Source: Aaosphaeria pasadenensis (taxonomy: Eukaryota > Ascomycota > Dothideomycetes > Pleosporales). From it: 64,000 bases of DNA. This document shows positions 34,017-45,104 of the stretch, piece by piece (position 1 is the stretch's first letter; each line of letters starts with the position of its first letter). The notes beneath the pieces were generated by a model. It had not been told where the DNA came from. It ran no database searches and saw nothing but the letters and a program-made list of their open reading frames with translations. The stretch spans positions 372,001-436,000 of the forward strand of contig JAKLMB010000021.1 of the NCBI GenBank assembly GCA_022813625.1, in the 5' to 3' direction. Position numbers and translations under genes: made by a program.

Positions 34017-36211
34017 TAAGAGCGCAATTAGTTTTGATAGATAGATAGAATTGGTTTCCAAGTTAATCCGGACAAAGTGTTGGCGCGATTGCTTCGTTGT
34101 ACATGCAATGATGGAGCCAACATGGCTGGTCAGAAGTCCGATGCGTAGTTGGCTAGACTGGATTCCATACAATACCATAACCAAATCAAAGTCATTGACC
34201 AGAGATCGCACACGTTGATCCCCGACATCCAACGCGATATGGCGCGATGCTCGCGAACGATGTTGCGAGCGATAACAGGATTCAAAGGTATGTAGATGAG
34301 AGGGACAGGTGAGCATGAGTAAGGCTCGAGTGGTGCAGATGAGAGGCATCAGATGCATACTTGCATATGCTGTGTCAGATGGACATTATATAGATTCCCA
34401 TGATCACCTGTACAGGATGCGGTGGTGCGCCCACACCCCACGTCTTTTAGACACAGTAGTAGGGCCGGAGAGTCATCGTAGCTGCAACAGAGCTGCAGGG
34501 CAATTTTGCAAATATTCTTGCATGGCCATTCGCTTTCTACATGTCTTCTATCCCGATAAGGAGTATTGCACGTACTGGTCGGGACGTTTTGAATGGAGCA
34601 AACATTGAACCCCACCGCCTCTGGCGAGCGTGCCGATCAGCGGAGGTACTGAGCTCAAAGGTCTCTGGCTAGAAATGCCCCCGAGGAGGGAATTGGAGAA
34701 TAGGTTAGTAAGGTGATCCACATTGCGAATGATTGCTATTCGACGGAGAAATCGAATAGATCGTTGTAGTCCCCAGAAACTAAGAAAAGTCTTCAGAAGC
34801 TCGAGTGTTTCGAAAAATGGTTAATACGGGGAGAGGAGGGCTTAGGCCACTCCTGAGGAGTGATAGTCCACGAACGATGTCACGGAGGCGTTGAAGGTGC
34901 ATGTATAAGTAGTTGAATTATCCCGCAAAGCCGAGACGGGGCTTCGGTAAGCTCAATGTGTTCCTGTTGTTAGTTTGCTGAATGCTGAAGGGAAATCAAA
35001 TCACTGGTGGAGGTACTCGGTAGAATTGGAGGAAACGGATTTTCGGGGCGGCGTGGGGAATACTAGAGAGGAAAGGGTTTGGATGGCGTTGAGACGGATG
35101 GCGACTTTGTTGCCCTGCATAACGCCGGTTTACCAGTCGGGCAGTTCGCAGGGATACTCCTGTGGAATTCGAATTCAACCACTTTTTTTCCTTCTTACGG
35201 GTACGATACTCGTACGTTTAACCGCGGCAGAGAGAAGGTTGAGGAAGGTAGTCGACTTGTATTCGTGAAGTAGCTGATTGACTCCGAACATGAGGGGAGA
35301 TATGAGGGATGAAGTGGACGATGGGTGGTTAACCCATAGCTTTGTTCTGTTATCGTGAATAATCAGGCCACGAGGACAGATGTTTCAAAAGATCAAGCCC
35401 AAAGTCCAAGATACAAGAACGAAGTAGGTCAAGCGACCACGAAACAAGAAGGACGAACGAAGATGAAGACGTGAAGGGTTGGGATTGATGGGAAGGTTGG
35501 AAGGGCGGGTGACATCTCGGGGGACGGCACGTGGACCCCGACCTGACCCTTTCCCCATTCGGAACTAGTAGATGCTTAGGCGATTCATGCTGATACCACA
35601 TCTGGTTTAGTTCTTGTGTGATAGACAGAGCACGATAAGCCCCGCTATCAGAGAATGGGGCAACGGTATGGAATATACCGTGTCATACTGAACTATACTG
35701 TATCCTACCTTGCTATGTACTCAGTACGGTATTCCTCCTCATATTCATGTCCTCCACCCCTCCGTTTTGCTTCCTACCTTCGCTCCAATACATTAGCCTT
35801 ACGCCCTCTTCTTTTCCTCCTTCTGCCCTCCTTCTCTCTGCCCTCTTGATCCGTCTGCTCTCCCTCGTCCTGAATTGTGTCAATCCTCACGCGGGTTCCA
35901 GCCGCGTCGCTCGGGCTTACTCCGCGCCTTCCCCGCTCTAGAACCGACGGTACTTATCGATATCGCGCCGTCACCATCCAGCCCGCGAACGGCCCATCTC
36001 ACTACTCGTAATCGTCGTTTTCCTCCTTCCCACACGCTCTGAGCGAGACAAAGTCCGTGAGATCGGCCTCGCGAGGGTTTTGTCGATATCAATCCTCTAT
36101 AACCTGTTTAACCCTCTTCTCCTTTCCTCACCTCGTCAATCCGCTTCCTCCCGACCGAACGACTGCATTTGGCTCTCCTCAAGTCTTTCTCTGGAGACAT
36201 TGCCATTCACC
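34017..36211. other. Long intergenic region and leader of the F-box gene
   Basis: No gene is supported between 34017 and about 35690. The last 500 bases before 36212 are pyrimidine-rich and most likely the promoter and 5' leader of the downstream gene. The open frame of that gene continues upstream of its ATG but only from a non-ATG codon. Confidence 0.4.
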
Positions 36212-38320
36212 ATGGAGCAGCCCCTTTCTATCGATTCGGTCGTGGTCGACACCATCGTCGACAATGGCACGACACCCGTCGACCCTTCTACTCCACGAAC
36301 GGAGGCCATCCCGATCGACCGACCGAAATTAAAAGGTCGCAAACGACTTATACAAGGACTTCAGCGGATGAGCTCTTCACCGAGCCTGGCCGGAATATCG
36401 AGAGCACGATCGCAGAGCTTGAGGAGCCCAGGAAAGCCTTCCATGTCGTGCGTCTCGCTAGCATCACCAGGCTCACCTTATGGCCATTCCTACGGCAGCT
36501 CCTACTCTTCCGAGCTCTCTGCTGGCTACTCCACCGCACCTACCTCAGTAGCAGGCAGTCCCTTAGGGAGCCCGATCTTCGATGAGAAGACCAGGCTGCG
36601 GATGTTCACACCTGGGGCAACATCAGTACCTCTTCCATCCGAGCTTCGAACTGCATCGAGCCACGGCTTGGCCGAGGCGGGAGACTATTTCTCGCGTCCA
36701 GTCCAGAAGAAGATCCAGCGAAGGCCAAATTTCAACTTTTGGGGAGACATGCCTGCCGAAATCCGGATGCAGATCCTGCAATACTTGAAACCCAAGGAGA
36801 TTGTTCGCTGCTCGTCTGTTTCCAAGTCATGGCATGCTATGTGCTATGACGGTCAACTCTGGAGCCAATTGGATACTGCCGATTACTACAGAGACATTCC
36901 CGCCAATGCTCTTGTTAATATTATCACCGCAGCCGGACCTTTTGTACGCGACCTAAACTTGAGGGGATGCTTGCAGCTCCGAGAGAAGTGGAATGCCAAA
37001 GGACTTGCCCAAGCCTGTCAGAACCTGGAGAACTTCTCTCTCGAAGGGTGCCGCATCGATCGTACATCTATCCATTGTTTCCTTCTACAGAACAGCCGAC
37101 TCGTCCACATCAACCTTTCTGGTCTTGCGGGAGCAACGAATGCCGCGATGAAGATCATCGCATCCAATTGTCAGAGAGTGGAACACTTGAACATCTCGTG
37201 GTGCAATAATATTGACACCCGCGGCTTACGAAAGGTAGTTGAAAGCTGCACTCGCCTGCGTGATCTTCGAGCCGGTGAGGTCCGAGGTTGGGATGATATC
37301 GAATTCATGTCCGAACTATTCAAGCGTAATACCTTAGAGCGCCTCGTACTCATGAACTGCGATACTCTCAATGATGAATCCCTCGCTGTCCTCATGCAGG
37401 GCATTGACCCGGAGATCGACTTACTCACTGACCGCCCTGTTGTTCCGCCACGAAAGCTCAAGCATCTCGATCTTACCCGCTGCCGCGGCATCACGGACGA
37501 TGGTGTGCTAAAAATGGTGGACAATGTTCCGCACCTCGAAGGCCTGCAGGTCTCCAAGTGCCACGGCCTCTCGGACATGTCACTAGTGGCTCTTCTTCCC
37601 ACATGTCCAATGCTTACCCATTTGGATTTGGAAGAGCTTGATGACCTAACAAATGAAGTACTCAGATGCCTCGCCGCGTCTCCATGTGCTAGCGTTCTCC
37701 GACACCTGTCCATCTCGTACTGTGAGAACTTGGGAGACTCTGGTATGCTTCCTATTCTCAAGAGTTGCTCGACTCTGTCATCATTGGAGATGGACAACAC
37801 CCGCATCTCAGATCTCGTCCTCACCGAAGCTGCATCTAGTATCAGGACACGCAATCGATCTGCCAGGAATCTGACTGGCTCTGAAAGACCACGCGTCGGG
37901 TTGCGCATCGTGGCGTACGACTGTGCGAACGTAACATGGACGGGAGTGCGCGAGGTGCTTTCCCGGAACGCCGAGATATCACGACCTCCCGCCACCTCCG
38001 CAGATACAACGCCCACTTATCCCAGGGAAATCATTGGAATGAAATGCTTCTACAATTGGCAACCCACTGTTGAGGAACACACAAAGCGCGTTCTACGAGG
38101 CGACTTTGCTGCTGCCGCTCGCTTAGAGCGTAAGTGGGCTGACTGGATGATGTTAAATGAAGAAGCAGGCGTAGGGGGGGCTGGAGGCCGAAGACGTAGA
38201 AGAAGAGCCCGGGAAGCTCAATTGTTGCACGCCGACGAAGAAGAAGGAGGGGCTGGCCCCGCAGGTGCAGGTCGGCGGCGACGAGCTCGAAGTGGTCCTG
38301 GAGGCTGCACTGTTATGTGA
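36212..38320 (+). CDS. F-box/LRR protein ending in a CaaX prenylation motif
   Basis: Single exon of 702 residues from the ATG at 36212. Residues 40-170 are Ser/Pro-rich and likely disordered. The F-box is at about 173-219 (FWGDMPAEIRMQILQYL, then VSKSWHAMCYDGQLW). Cys-containing LRRs follow from about 245 to 545 with units such as HLDLTRCRGITDDGVLKMV and HLSISYCENLGDSGMLPIL. The C-terminus has a Gly/Arg/Glu-rich basic stretch and ends CTVM, a CaaX box of the farnesyl type. F-box proteins recruit substrates to SCF ubiquitin ligases. The CaaX would put this one on a membrane, as in animal FBXL2/FBXL20. Confidence 0.9.
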   Translation: MEQPLSIDSVVVDTIVDNGTTPVDPSTPRTEAIPIDRPKLKGRKRLIQGLQRMSSSPSLAGISRARSQSLRSPGKPSMSCVSLASPGSPYGHSYGSSYSSELSAGYSTAPTSVAGSPLGSPIFDEKTRLRMFTPGATSVPLPSELRTASSHGLAEAGDYFSRPVQKKIQRRPNFNFWGDMPAEIRMQILQYLKPKEIVRCSSVSKSWHAMCYDGQLWSQLDTADYYRDIPANALVNIITAAGPFVRDLNLRGCLQLREKWNAKGLAQACQNLENFSLEGCRIDRTSIHCFLLQNSRLVHINLSGLAGATNAAMKIIASNCQRVEHLNISWCNNIDTRGLRKVVESCTRLRDLRAGEVRGWDDIEFMSELFKRNTLERLVLMNCDTLNDESLAVLMQGIDPEIDLLTDRPVVPPRKLKHLDLTRCRGITDDGVLKMVDNVPHLEGLQVSKCHGLSDMSLVALLPTCPMLTHLDLEELDDLTNEVLRCLAASPCASVLRHLSISYCENLGDSGMLPILKSCSTLSSLEMDNTRISDLVLTEAASSIRTRNRSARNLTGSERPRVGLRIVAYDCANVTWTGVREVLSRNAEISRPPATSADTTPTYPREIIGMKCFYNWQPTVEEHTKRVLRGDFAAAARLERKWADWMMLNEEAGVGGAGGRRRRRRAREAQLLHADEEEGGAGPAGAGRRRRARSGPGGCTVM

Positions 38321-38936
38321 GCGACACATCTACACTACATTCTTGCATATTCCAGCGGCATCGCAGAATTTCGCTCCACATTCTGGGCCGAATCCCAGAC
38401 TTGATTTCGACTCCATGTTTACTTTTCTTTTGCTATCTGCATCGGTCAATATTTTCTCATATGTATTAGACGGGGACTGGAGTGTTTGTTCTGGGCATTA
38501 TCATGGGTTCATTCAAGGGTGATCGATATGATTTATTTCATCTGTTTTTTCATGTTAATAGCATTTGTTCGGCATCAGCTATGGGGGCGTTTTACTTTTC
38601 CTTTGGTTTTCTCTGGGTTCATGCTTTGACAGCTTGTTGCGGAGAAGTTGCGGTGACAATTGAGAGAAATTGTTCAACTGGGGAGGAGAAGTGAGCTCAG
38701 CTCTTTACTCCAATTGGATAAACTGGAATGAATACATTTTTATCTACATGACAATTGACATTATATACTCGTGTAAATCCACAATCTTGCTCTGAGGTGT
38801 ACATTTCATCACGTGCACACGCGATGACATGACCTCCTACCTAGTACATGCCACTCTTATTCAACATCACAATTCGCAACACATCACAGCTCTGGATATA
38901 TCAATAAGTGCCGTGAAGTGGATGTCAATATCGACC
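38321..38936. other. Intergenic region
   Basis: Holds the 3' end of the F-box gene and the promoter of the next gene. A TATATA element is at about 38762. ATG codons at 38829 and 38922 are in frame with the downstream gene and could lengthen it. Confidence 0.4.
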
Positions 38937-39926
38937 ATGATGCAGGACACGTCAACTAATTCGCAAGAAGGGTCCCGATCTGAGGTAGACCCGCGGGAGC
39001 GATTCAGAATCCAACAGCTGCCACCCAACTTCTACTATGTGCCCAATTTTATCACCCCAGAGGAGGAGGCATCTCTACTGCAAAAGGTACTATAATCCCA
39101 CTATTAGCATCTGCATACGGCAGTGGTCGACCCACACTATCGATGGGAATTGGCCTCGCGTCACGTCCGTCTCTGGTAGGACACACTCTAACATGCCCAG
39201 ATCCCCGCCCATCGCTGGGTCACCCTCTCACATCGTCGGCTTCAAGCTCACCCATCAACATTAACTAAAAATAACACGCTTCTGGGGGCGCCTCTTCCGC
39301 CTTACCTAGTCCAACCCGTGGTTGATCGATTCAAGATGCTTGGCATATTTCACCACACTCCCCACAAGGAGCCGAATCATGTGCTTATCAATGAGTACAA
39401 GAGAGGAGAAGGCATCATGCCGCACGAGGATGGAAGTGCTTACGCTGACGTGGTAGCGACTATCAGCCTGGGGGGATCTATATGCTTGGAGATCACTTCA
39501 AAGGCTGTGAGGAGCAAGGGGGAACCTCGAGAGTCCGCCACGATCTCAAACACCCCAGCTCAAAAAGGACCAACGGAACACTTAAACGAGGAACACATGA
39601 ACGAGGCTCTCGTGGATGAATCGAAAAGTCAAGGCCCCGCTTCGCAATATAGGTTACCCACACGCATTCTTCAAGAACCTAGATCACTTTTGATCACGAC
39701 CTCGTCTGCATACGTAGACCTGCTGCATGGAATTGCCTCAATCGAGGTGGATGAAAATCTTAACAAGGATACCGTCGCGAATTGGGACATTCTGGGCGAT
39801 TCGTCCGTCTTCGAGGATGCCGGGGGACGTAACGAGCGGGCGACCCGAATAAGCTTGACCTACCGCGATGTCTTGAAGGTCAGCTCTGCAGCGAGCAAAG
39901 TCCTTGGTGGGCTTGGAAGACGGTAA
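38937..39926 (+). CDS. ALKBH6-like Fe(II)/2-oxoglutarate dioxygenase
   Basis: Exons 38937-39086 and 39201-39926 give 291 residues. In-frame ATGs at 38829, 38922 and 38940 are alternatives. I prefer 38937 because the residues upstream look non-coding. The order matches AlkB homologue 6: an FYYVPNFITPEEEASLLQK start, then (after the intron) IPAHRWVTLSHRRLQ, NEYKRGEGIMPHEDGSAYAD with the metal-binding HxD, VVATISLGGS, and the RATRISLTYRDV block with the 2-oxoglutarate-binding Arg. The second metal His is likely LLHGI. About 50 residues between SKAVRSKGE and SQYRLPTRIL look like a disordered insertion. Members act as AlkB-type demethylases. The substrate of ALKBH6 is not firmly known to me. Confidence 0.88.
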
Positions 39927-41408
39927 CATGGCAAAAACGACTATAACAGGAAAATAGTATGTGCTGGAGGAATAGGGGCCTAACAATTGCTCAGTGAGCT
40001 CAATTATCGTCCGTCTCAATCTTACGGTCGCGGACAGTCGCTTGCTCATGCAAAGGTAGATTGGCTATCTTCGGGAAGGAGCCTCACTCCTTCTTCATAA
40101 GGTACATTGCTCTACTTCCACTCCCCTCTTCGATATACTGAACTGATGTACTGTAGTTCTTTTGATATGCAAACCAATATATACCCAGCCCATACATCTT
40201 CCGGTTTTCCATCGTAATTCACGTCGCAGCGATCGAACTTCTTCCTTCCCGCCGATTGGAATCAGTGATCACTTTTCATTAAACTAAAAACTTTCATGTT
40301 TCAATCCGAAGGACCTCCGGCCAGTCTATCGTACCTTGCAAGTTCACAGTACCTCGCTTGGTGTGATATCGCTCGGAGATGTGTCGGCGGAAGTAGCTGC
40401 ATCGAATTTCCGTTCTCATCTATGAATCGAGCATTTGCACCAATCAAGACTGGGTTACTTTGGACATCCAATCTTTGACTACGTACCACAGAATGATTTA
40501 GTTAGCCAGGGCCAAGTTAGTCAAGAATGCCAGTGCGAGTGCGATGACGCTGACAAGTTAGGATTATGCCAGTACCCTGCAACATAAGAACTTCACTCAT
40601 GCAAACATTATCATAAAACTTTGGTAAATCGCGCTCCTCTGGAGAAAACCATTGGGCCATATCTACAAAGACTCGGGATTTCACTACACGAATTTCACAC
40701 TTGTGCTAATTGATTTTCCAGACAACACTAAGGCCGGGCTACATGGACACAGCAAACATCAAGAGCAGATTTCGCATGCCTCTTTTACTCCAATTCTCCA
40801 AATGGGATCTCTGAGCTATATTCAGTTTCTCCAACAGTTTATCTTGCTTTACCGTTATTGCTCCATGTCGTACACCCGCGGGGGTCTCGATTTGGAGACG
40901 CGACATTTTGCATCCGTTGCGCACCTTTGGCATTGGGAATATCCATGACCTAGATTAAATCCAATTTGCTTGGAACCGGTTGTCCTCTCCTCAAGAGACC
41001 AATATAGTGGGCCAACATACCCCGCATGAGCATTTGTTTAGAATTGCCTTGTCAAACCGATATATATTGTAAATACCCGGTTAGGGCGAGATGAGCCATT
41101 CCAGCGGTGGCTTTACCCTGGCTTTCCACCTTCGCGAAGCTCACTTCCAGATCTCCTCTCCAATCACTGTCGCGAGACAGATCTTCCCCAAGTGCCATGC
41201 ACGTGCGGGCTCTAGATGAACCAGGTTGAAATCGATCTAAGTCAGCCAAAGGGAGATGTCGTCGGCATCGTCTATTGATTAATTCTTCCATACCCCGAGT
41301 TCTGTCCGAAATGTTTTACTTGGGGAAGCAGTATAAAATTGGGGAAAGCATCACTTGAGAAAGAGAAGGGACATCAGCGCAAGTCTTCCATCTCTCAATT
41401 CAGACACA
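39927..41408. other. Intergenic region
   Basis: No gene is supported. Open frames (for example 40652-40948) lack an ATG start and any family resemblance. The end of the region is the promoter of the esterase gene. Confidence 0.4.
41331..41338 (+). promoter_or_regulatory. TATA box of the CE3-type esterase gene
   Basis: GTATAAAA lies 71-78 bases before the ATG at 41409, a usual distance for a fungal TATA box with a short leader. Confidence 0.5.
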
Positions 41409-42234
41409 ATGGTTTCATTCAAGCTCCTATCTCTCGCGGCGCTCGCCAGCGCAGTGACCGCCCAGAACGCAACCCTCCGGTACATGCCCTTCGGCGACTC
41501 TATCACAGAGATCATCTGCTGGCGCTCGAAGCTGTGGAACAAGCTGCAGAGCACCGAATGGAAGAGCGTGGACTTCGTCGGCTCGGGGAAGACGGAGAAC
41601 AACTGCAAGGACACCAAGTACGACCGCGACAACGAGGGCCACTCCGGGTTCCTGGCCATCGACATCGCGAACAAGAAGCAGCTCGACGGCTGGCTGCAGA
41701 AGAATCCCGCAGACGTCATCACCATGCATCTCGGCACCAACGACATCGTGCAGCAGAGCAAGGCGGTCGCAGATATTATCAAGGCCTTCACCACCCTCGT
41801 CGGCACCATGAGGACCAGCAACCCCAAGATGAAGATCGTCGTATGTACCCAACCTCCCACCCCTTCCCTTCCTCCGTCCATACCTTCAAATCCCCATCAA
41901 CTAACCCCCTCTCCCTCCCACCCAACAGGTCGCCCAAATCATTCCCCTCGGCATGGGCAACTATAACAGCAAAATCCAAGAGCTCAACAAGGCCATCCCG
42001 ACCTGGGCCCAGGGGCTCAACACCACCGAGTCCCCCATCTGGGTCGTCGACCAGTACACGGGCTTCTCCGGCTCGGCCGACAACCGCGACGGCGTGCACC
42101 CCAACGACGCCGGCGACACCAAGATGGCGAATATCTGGTACCCGGCCGTCGTGCGCGCGTTCGAGGCTGCCAAGGCGGATAAGGTCGCTGCTGCTGCGGA
42201 GGCGGAGAAGAGGGAGGTTAAGTTCATCGCGTAA
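41409..42234 (+). CDS. Secreted SGNH esterase, carbohydrate esterase family 3 type
   Basis: Exons 41409-41840 and 41929-42234 give 245 residues. A signal peptide (MVSFKLLSLAALASAVTAQ) comes first. The SGNH blocks are all visible: GDSIT with the nucleophile Ser near residue 30, GSGKTENN, HLGTND near 110 with the block III Asn, and DGVHPNDAG near 197 with the catalytic Asp and His. The short length, and FGDSITEI directly after the signal peptide, fit CE3 acetylxylan esterases that remove acetyl groups from plant xylan outside the cell. A broader GDSL-lipase role is possible. The C-terminal AAAAEAEKREVKFIA tail is unusual for the family. Confidence 0.88.
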
Positions 42235-42592
42235 GAAAGGGGCTCAACTAGTATGGTACGAGGGAGGAACACGTTATACATACGATTCGGGCAAGAGAAA
42301 CAAGTCTTTGCAAATGAAATTGGAACAGCAGCAGCTTCTCACCAAACGGAGCATGATATGAAGAAATGAGAATAAAATCATGTACATATGAATTCAAACG
42401 CATCTATATGCGCCACACAAATGTGAATGTACGAACAAGACCAAGGTGCCCCCTGACGTGGAAACTTGGTGAAGGATGGGTATAGAAGACAAGAGACCAA
42501 AAATTCGCTATGCTGAAAGAGAGGGAAGAAAAGTAGTCGTGGTCCGTGGTTTGAAATTTGTCGTTGCCAGTAGTGGTAGTAAAGAACTGGGC

Positions 42593-43829
42593 TTAACTGA
42601 TCTTTGCGATCCTCTTCTTTGCAATCTTCATTTTGCCATCGACCCTGTAGATGAGATTCAAGGTTAGCCAACAGTCCAATTGAATGTATGCAAAGCACGA
42701 AGGGGTTAGAGAAAGACCGAACATACCTCTCCACGTCTTCGTCCAGCAATCCGAGCATTGCGTTCTGCTCAACGATCTCCTGGTTGATCTGCACGCCCAT
42801 CTCTTTCATCCTCCTCACGATGGTAGTCAAGTCGACCAGATCCTCATCCTGCTCGGCGATGATTTGTTTCTGCAGCTGTAACACACCCTCATTGTCCAAT
42901 TCGCGCGTCCGCTCGGTCTCCTTCGCTGGTGCACCCAGCACGCGGCGACCTGAATTCGCACCACCCTTGAACAATCCCGCCTTCTGCTCGTGCGTGACCG
43001 CCGCGGAGGACGTCGAAGGCGACGAGGTGCCCGACCCCGCGACTGCAGACTTCACCGCCATGGTATTCAACACGCTCTCGAGGCCGTCCCGCTCCTTCCT
43101 AACCGCACTGATCATATCTCTCCTCCTCCTAATCTCCCCATCCCCCAACGTCTCCCCACTCCACTCGTCCCCACCCCCGCCCTTCCGACTCAACCTCTCC
43201 AGCCCCTCCTCCAATGCACTTATCAGCGTGCCCGCGCGAACGAGACCCCTCTTCGCATTCGCACCGGCCTCATGTTGCGCCGCCGCCGCACCCGCCTGCT
43301 CCCTCCGCGTAAGCCACAACCTCGCATCCTGCAGCGCGCTCTTGACCTCCCCGAACCTATCCAACCAGTCCGCTCCATCCCTCACCCTGTCCCGCCCGAA
43401 CTGCGCTCCAGGTTCCGCGACGCCGCCCTTCTTCCCGCCATCGGCATCGTTGAGCCCAAGGAACTCCCGATACGCCTTGCTGACCCGCCACCTCCCGTCC
43501 TCGCTCTCCTCAATCGCGACGAGGTATCGCTCCAGCCCCTTCTGCCGCTCGGCGATCTGCTCGGGCGACCCAAGCGTGGAGCCTATGCCGAGTTTCCCCA
43601 GGCCGCCGCCCAGCCAGGAAGATTTCGGGGGGAGGGGTAAGGGTGGGGCGGAGCCGACTTGGGCGCGGAGGGAAGAGTCGAGGTGCGTGAAGTCGGAGTA
43701 GCGTTTGGTGAGGGTGGTGGTTTGCCGCGGGAAGGGGTGCGTGAGGCGGATGGTGTAGGTTGTGTAGGGTTTGGAGGACGCGAGGGTCGAGGTCGAGGTC
43801 GAGGGGATTGTGATTTTTATTGGGGCCAT
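42593..43829 (-). CDS. PX-domain Qc-SNARE, Vam7-like
   Basis: Exons 42727-43829 and 42593-42644 (minus strand) give 384 residues. Residues 4-125 form a PX domain (TTYTIRLTHP, KRYSDFTHLDSSLR, PLPPKSSWLG, RQKGLERYLVAI), which binds phosphatidylinositol 3-phosphate. A helical middle part precedes a SNARE helix at about 318-384 (LQLQKQIIAEQDEDLVDLTT; MKEMGVQINQEI with the central Gln). There is no C-terminal membrane anchor, as in yeast Vam7, which acts in vacuole fusion with the HOPS complex. The last 17 codons are on the second exon. Confidence 0.92.
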
Positions 43830-45104
43830 GGTGGGAGAGTGATCGAAAGAAGGAGAGAATGGGTGAGGAGGTGTAGAAAGAGAGTGTGGATTGGCGTGGT
43901 GGTGTTTTTGTGCTTTGTTGATTCGGGATTCGCAGTTGATGAGGTTATGGAGTTGGTCGCGTGTGGTCGTTGATGCCGCTCCGAACTCCGTGCACAAGTC
44001 TTGCGGTTACGCAGGAGCTTATGGGTTTCGATATTGGGTGTTGATTGTTGAAGCCTGGAGAGAAAGTGGGAAAAGAAGACCTAGGCAGGCGTACACAAGT
44101 GGACATTTCCAAGAGTTCGGATGTTCAAAGGTTGACGTCGTTGTTTTGGGGAGCTTGGGTATGGCGACGCCACGTGCGTAGGCCCGCATTTCAAGCTTCA
44201 AGGTCCGTGGGCATCAATCCTAGGTCGAGTGAACATCTCAGTATCAATCTTCTTGCATCATGCATCATTGTTTCACGGTTATTCAACGTCAGGGTTGTAT
44301 CGTACTGCTGTGCTTTTAGGTTGTTGTCTATAGATGTTCTACGAAGTGCCTCACAGCGGACTTTTCGCCAAGACATGTATGACCACAGGCACCAACATAA
44401 ATGAAGTCACTTTACATCCATCGACGGGGCAGTAAACTATGGTGTTCAGATTGTTATCAATATTGGATGCTTGTTCATGTTCATAGGGTGCTAGGCAAGA
44501 TCTATCTCATCATGAGCAATGCCTCCACACAAGCAACCGTCCTCGTCCTCCAACAAAGCTTACCAAGCCTACAGTGTGCATGAACGCAGTTTGCAGGATA
44601 GAGCACCAACCCAGTGTTCAATAATGTTTTGACGTCCAATGCGAATTTCATCCTACAGGATGGTGGTCCCGCGAGAGCCACACAGCCTTCCTGTGGCATT
44701 TCAACCCCCAATCTCTTGGATCCCATCCTTGTCCTGACCGCCCTTCAGCTACCTAGTGGGGTTGCACAGCCATACGAGATTGGTCTTATGATTCGTCTTT
44801 GATGGTTCGCTGCCTAGCGCAAGTCGTTCGCGATGCCTGAGCCACTTCAGGTCCAGCGTCTTACCGCATCTTGCATTGTGTCCGCGGTTTGTAATGGTGT
44901 CGAGCAGCGGAAGGTATGACGCTGTGTACGAGATGGGCGCCGGTGAGTGATGAACGAGAACATTTGGGGGCTGTAGACACTTCGTCATTTGATTTTGATT
45001 AAAATGTCGAGAAAATTGGAAATTATATACTACAAGTCCTCAGCCTGACTGAGACTGACTGAACCTTCCATTCCATTCTCCACCCCCAATCCGGATTATC
45101 CATC
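43830..45104. other. Divergent intergenic region, nothing recognised
   Basis: Contains the promoters of the SNARE gene and the HeLo-like gene. The open frames within it are shadows or start at non-ATG codons. Confidence 0.4.

Noticed and set aside
36080..36211. N-terminal extension of the F-box/LRR frame
   Set aside because: No ATG upstream of 36212, and the sequence is a pyrimidine-rich leader.
37171..38016. 281-residue minus-strand frame within the F-box/LRR gene
   Set aside because: Antisense shadow of the LRR region, with Arg/Ser-rich composition and no motif.
40652..40948. 98-residue open frame in the gap before the esterase
   Set aside because: Non-ATG start, AT-rich context, no motif.
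43000..43720. Long plus-strand frames opposite the SNARE gene
   Set aside because: They are antisense shadows of a GC-rich coding exon. The minus strand carries clear PX and SNARE motifs.
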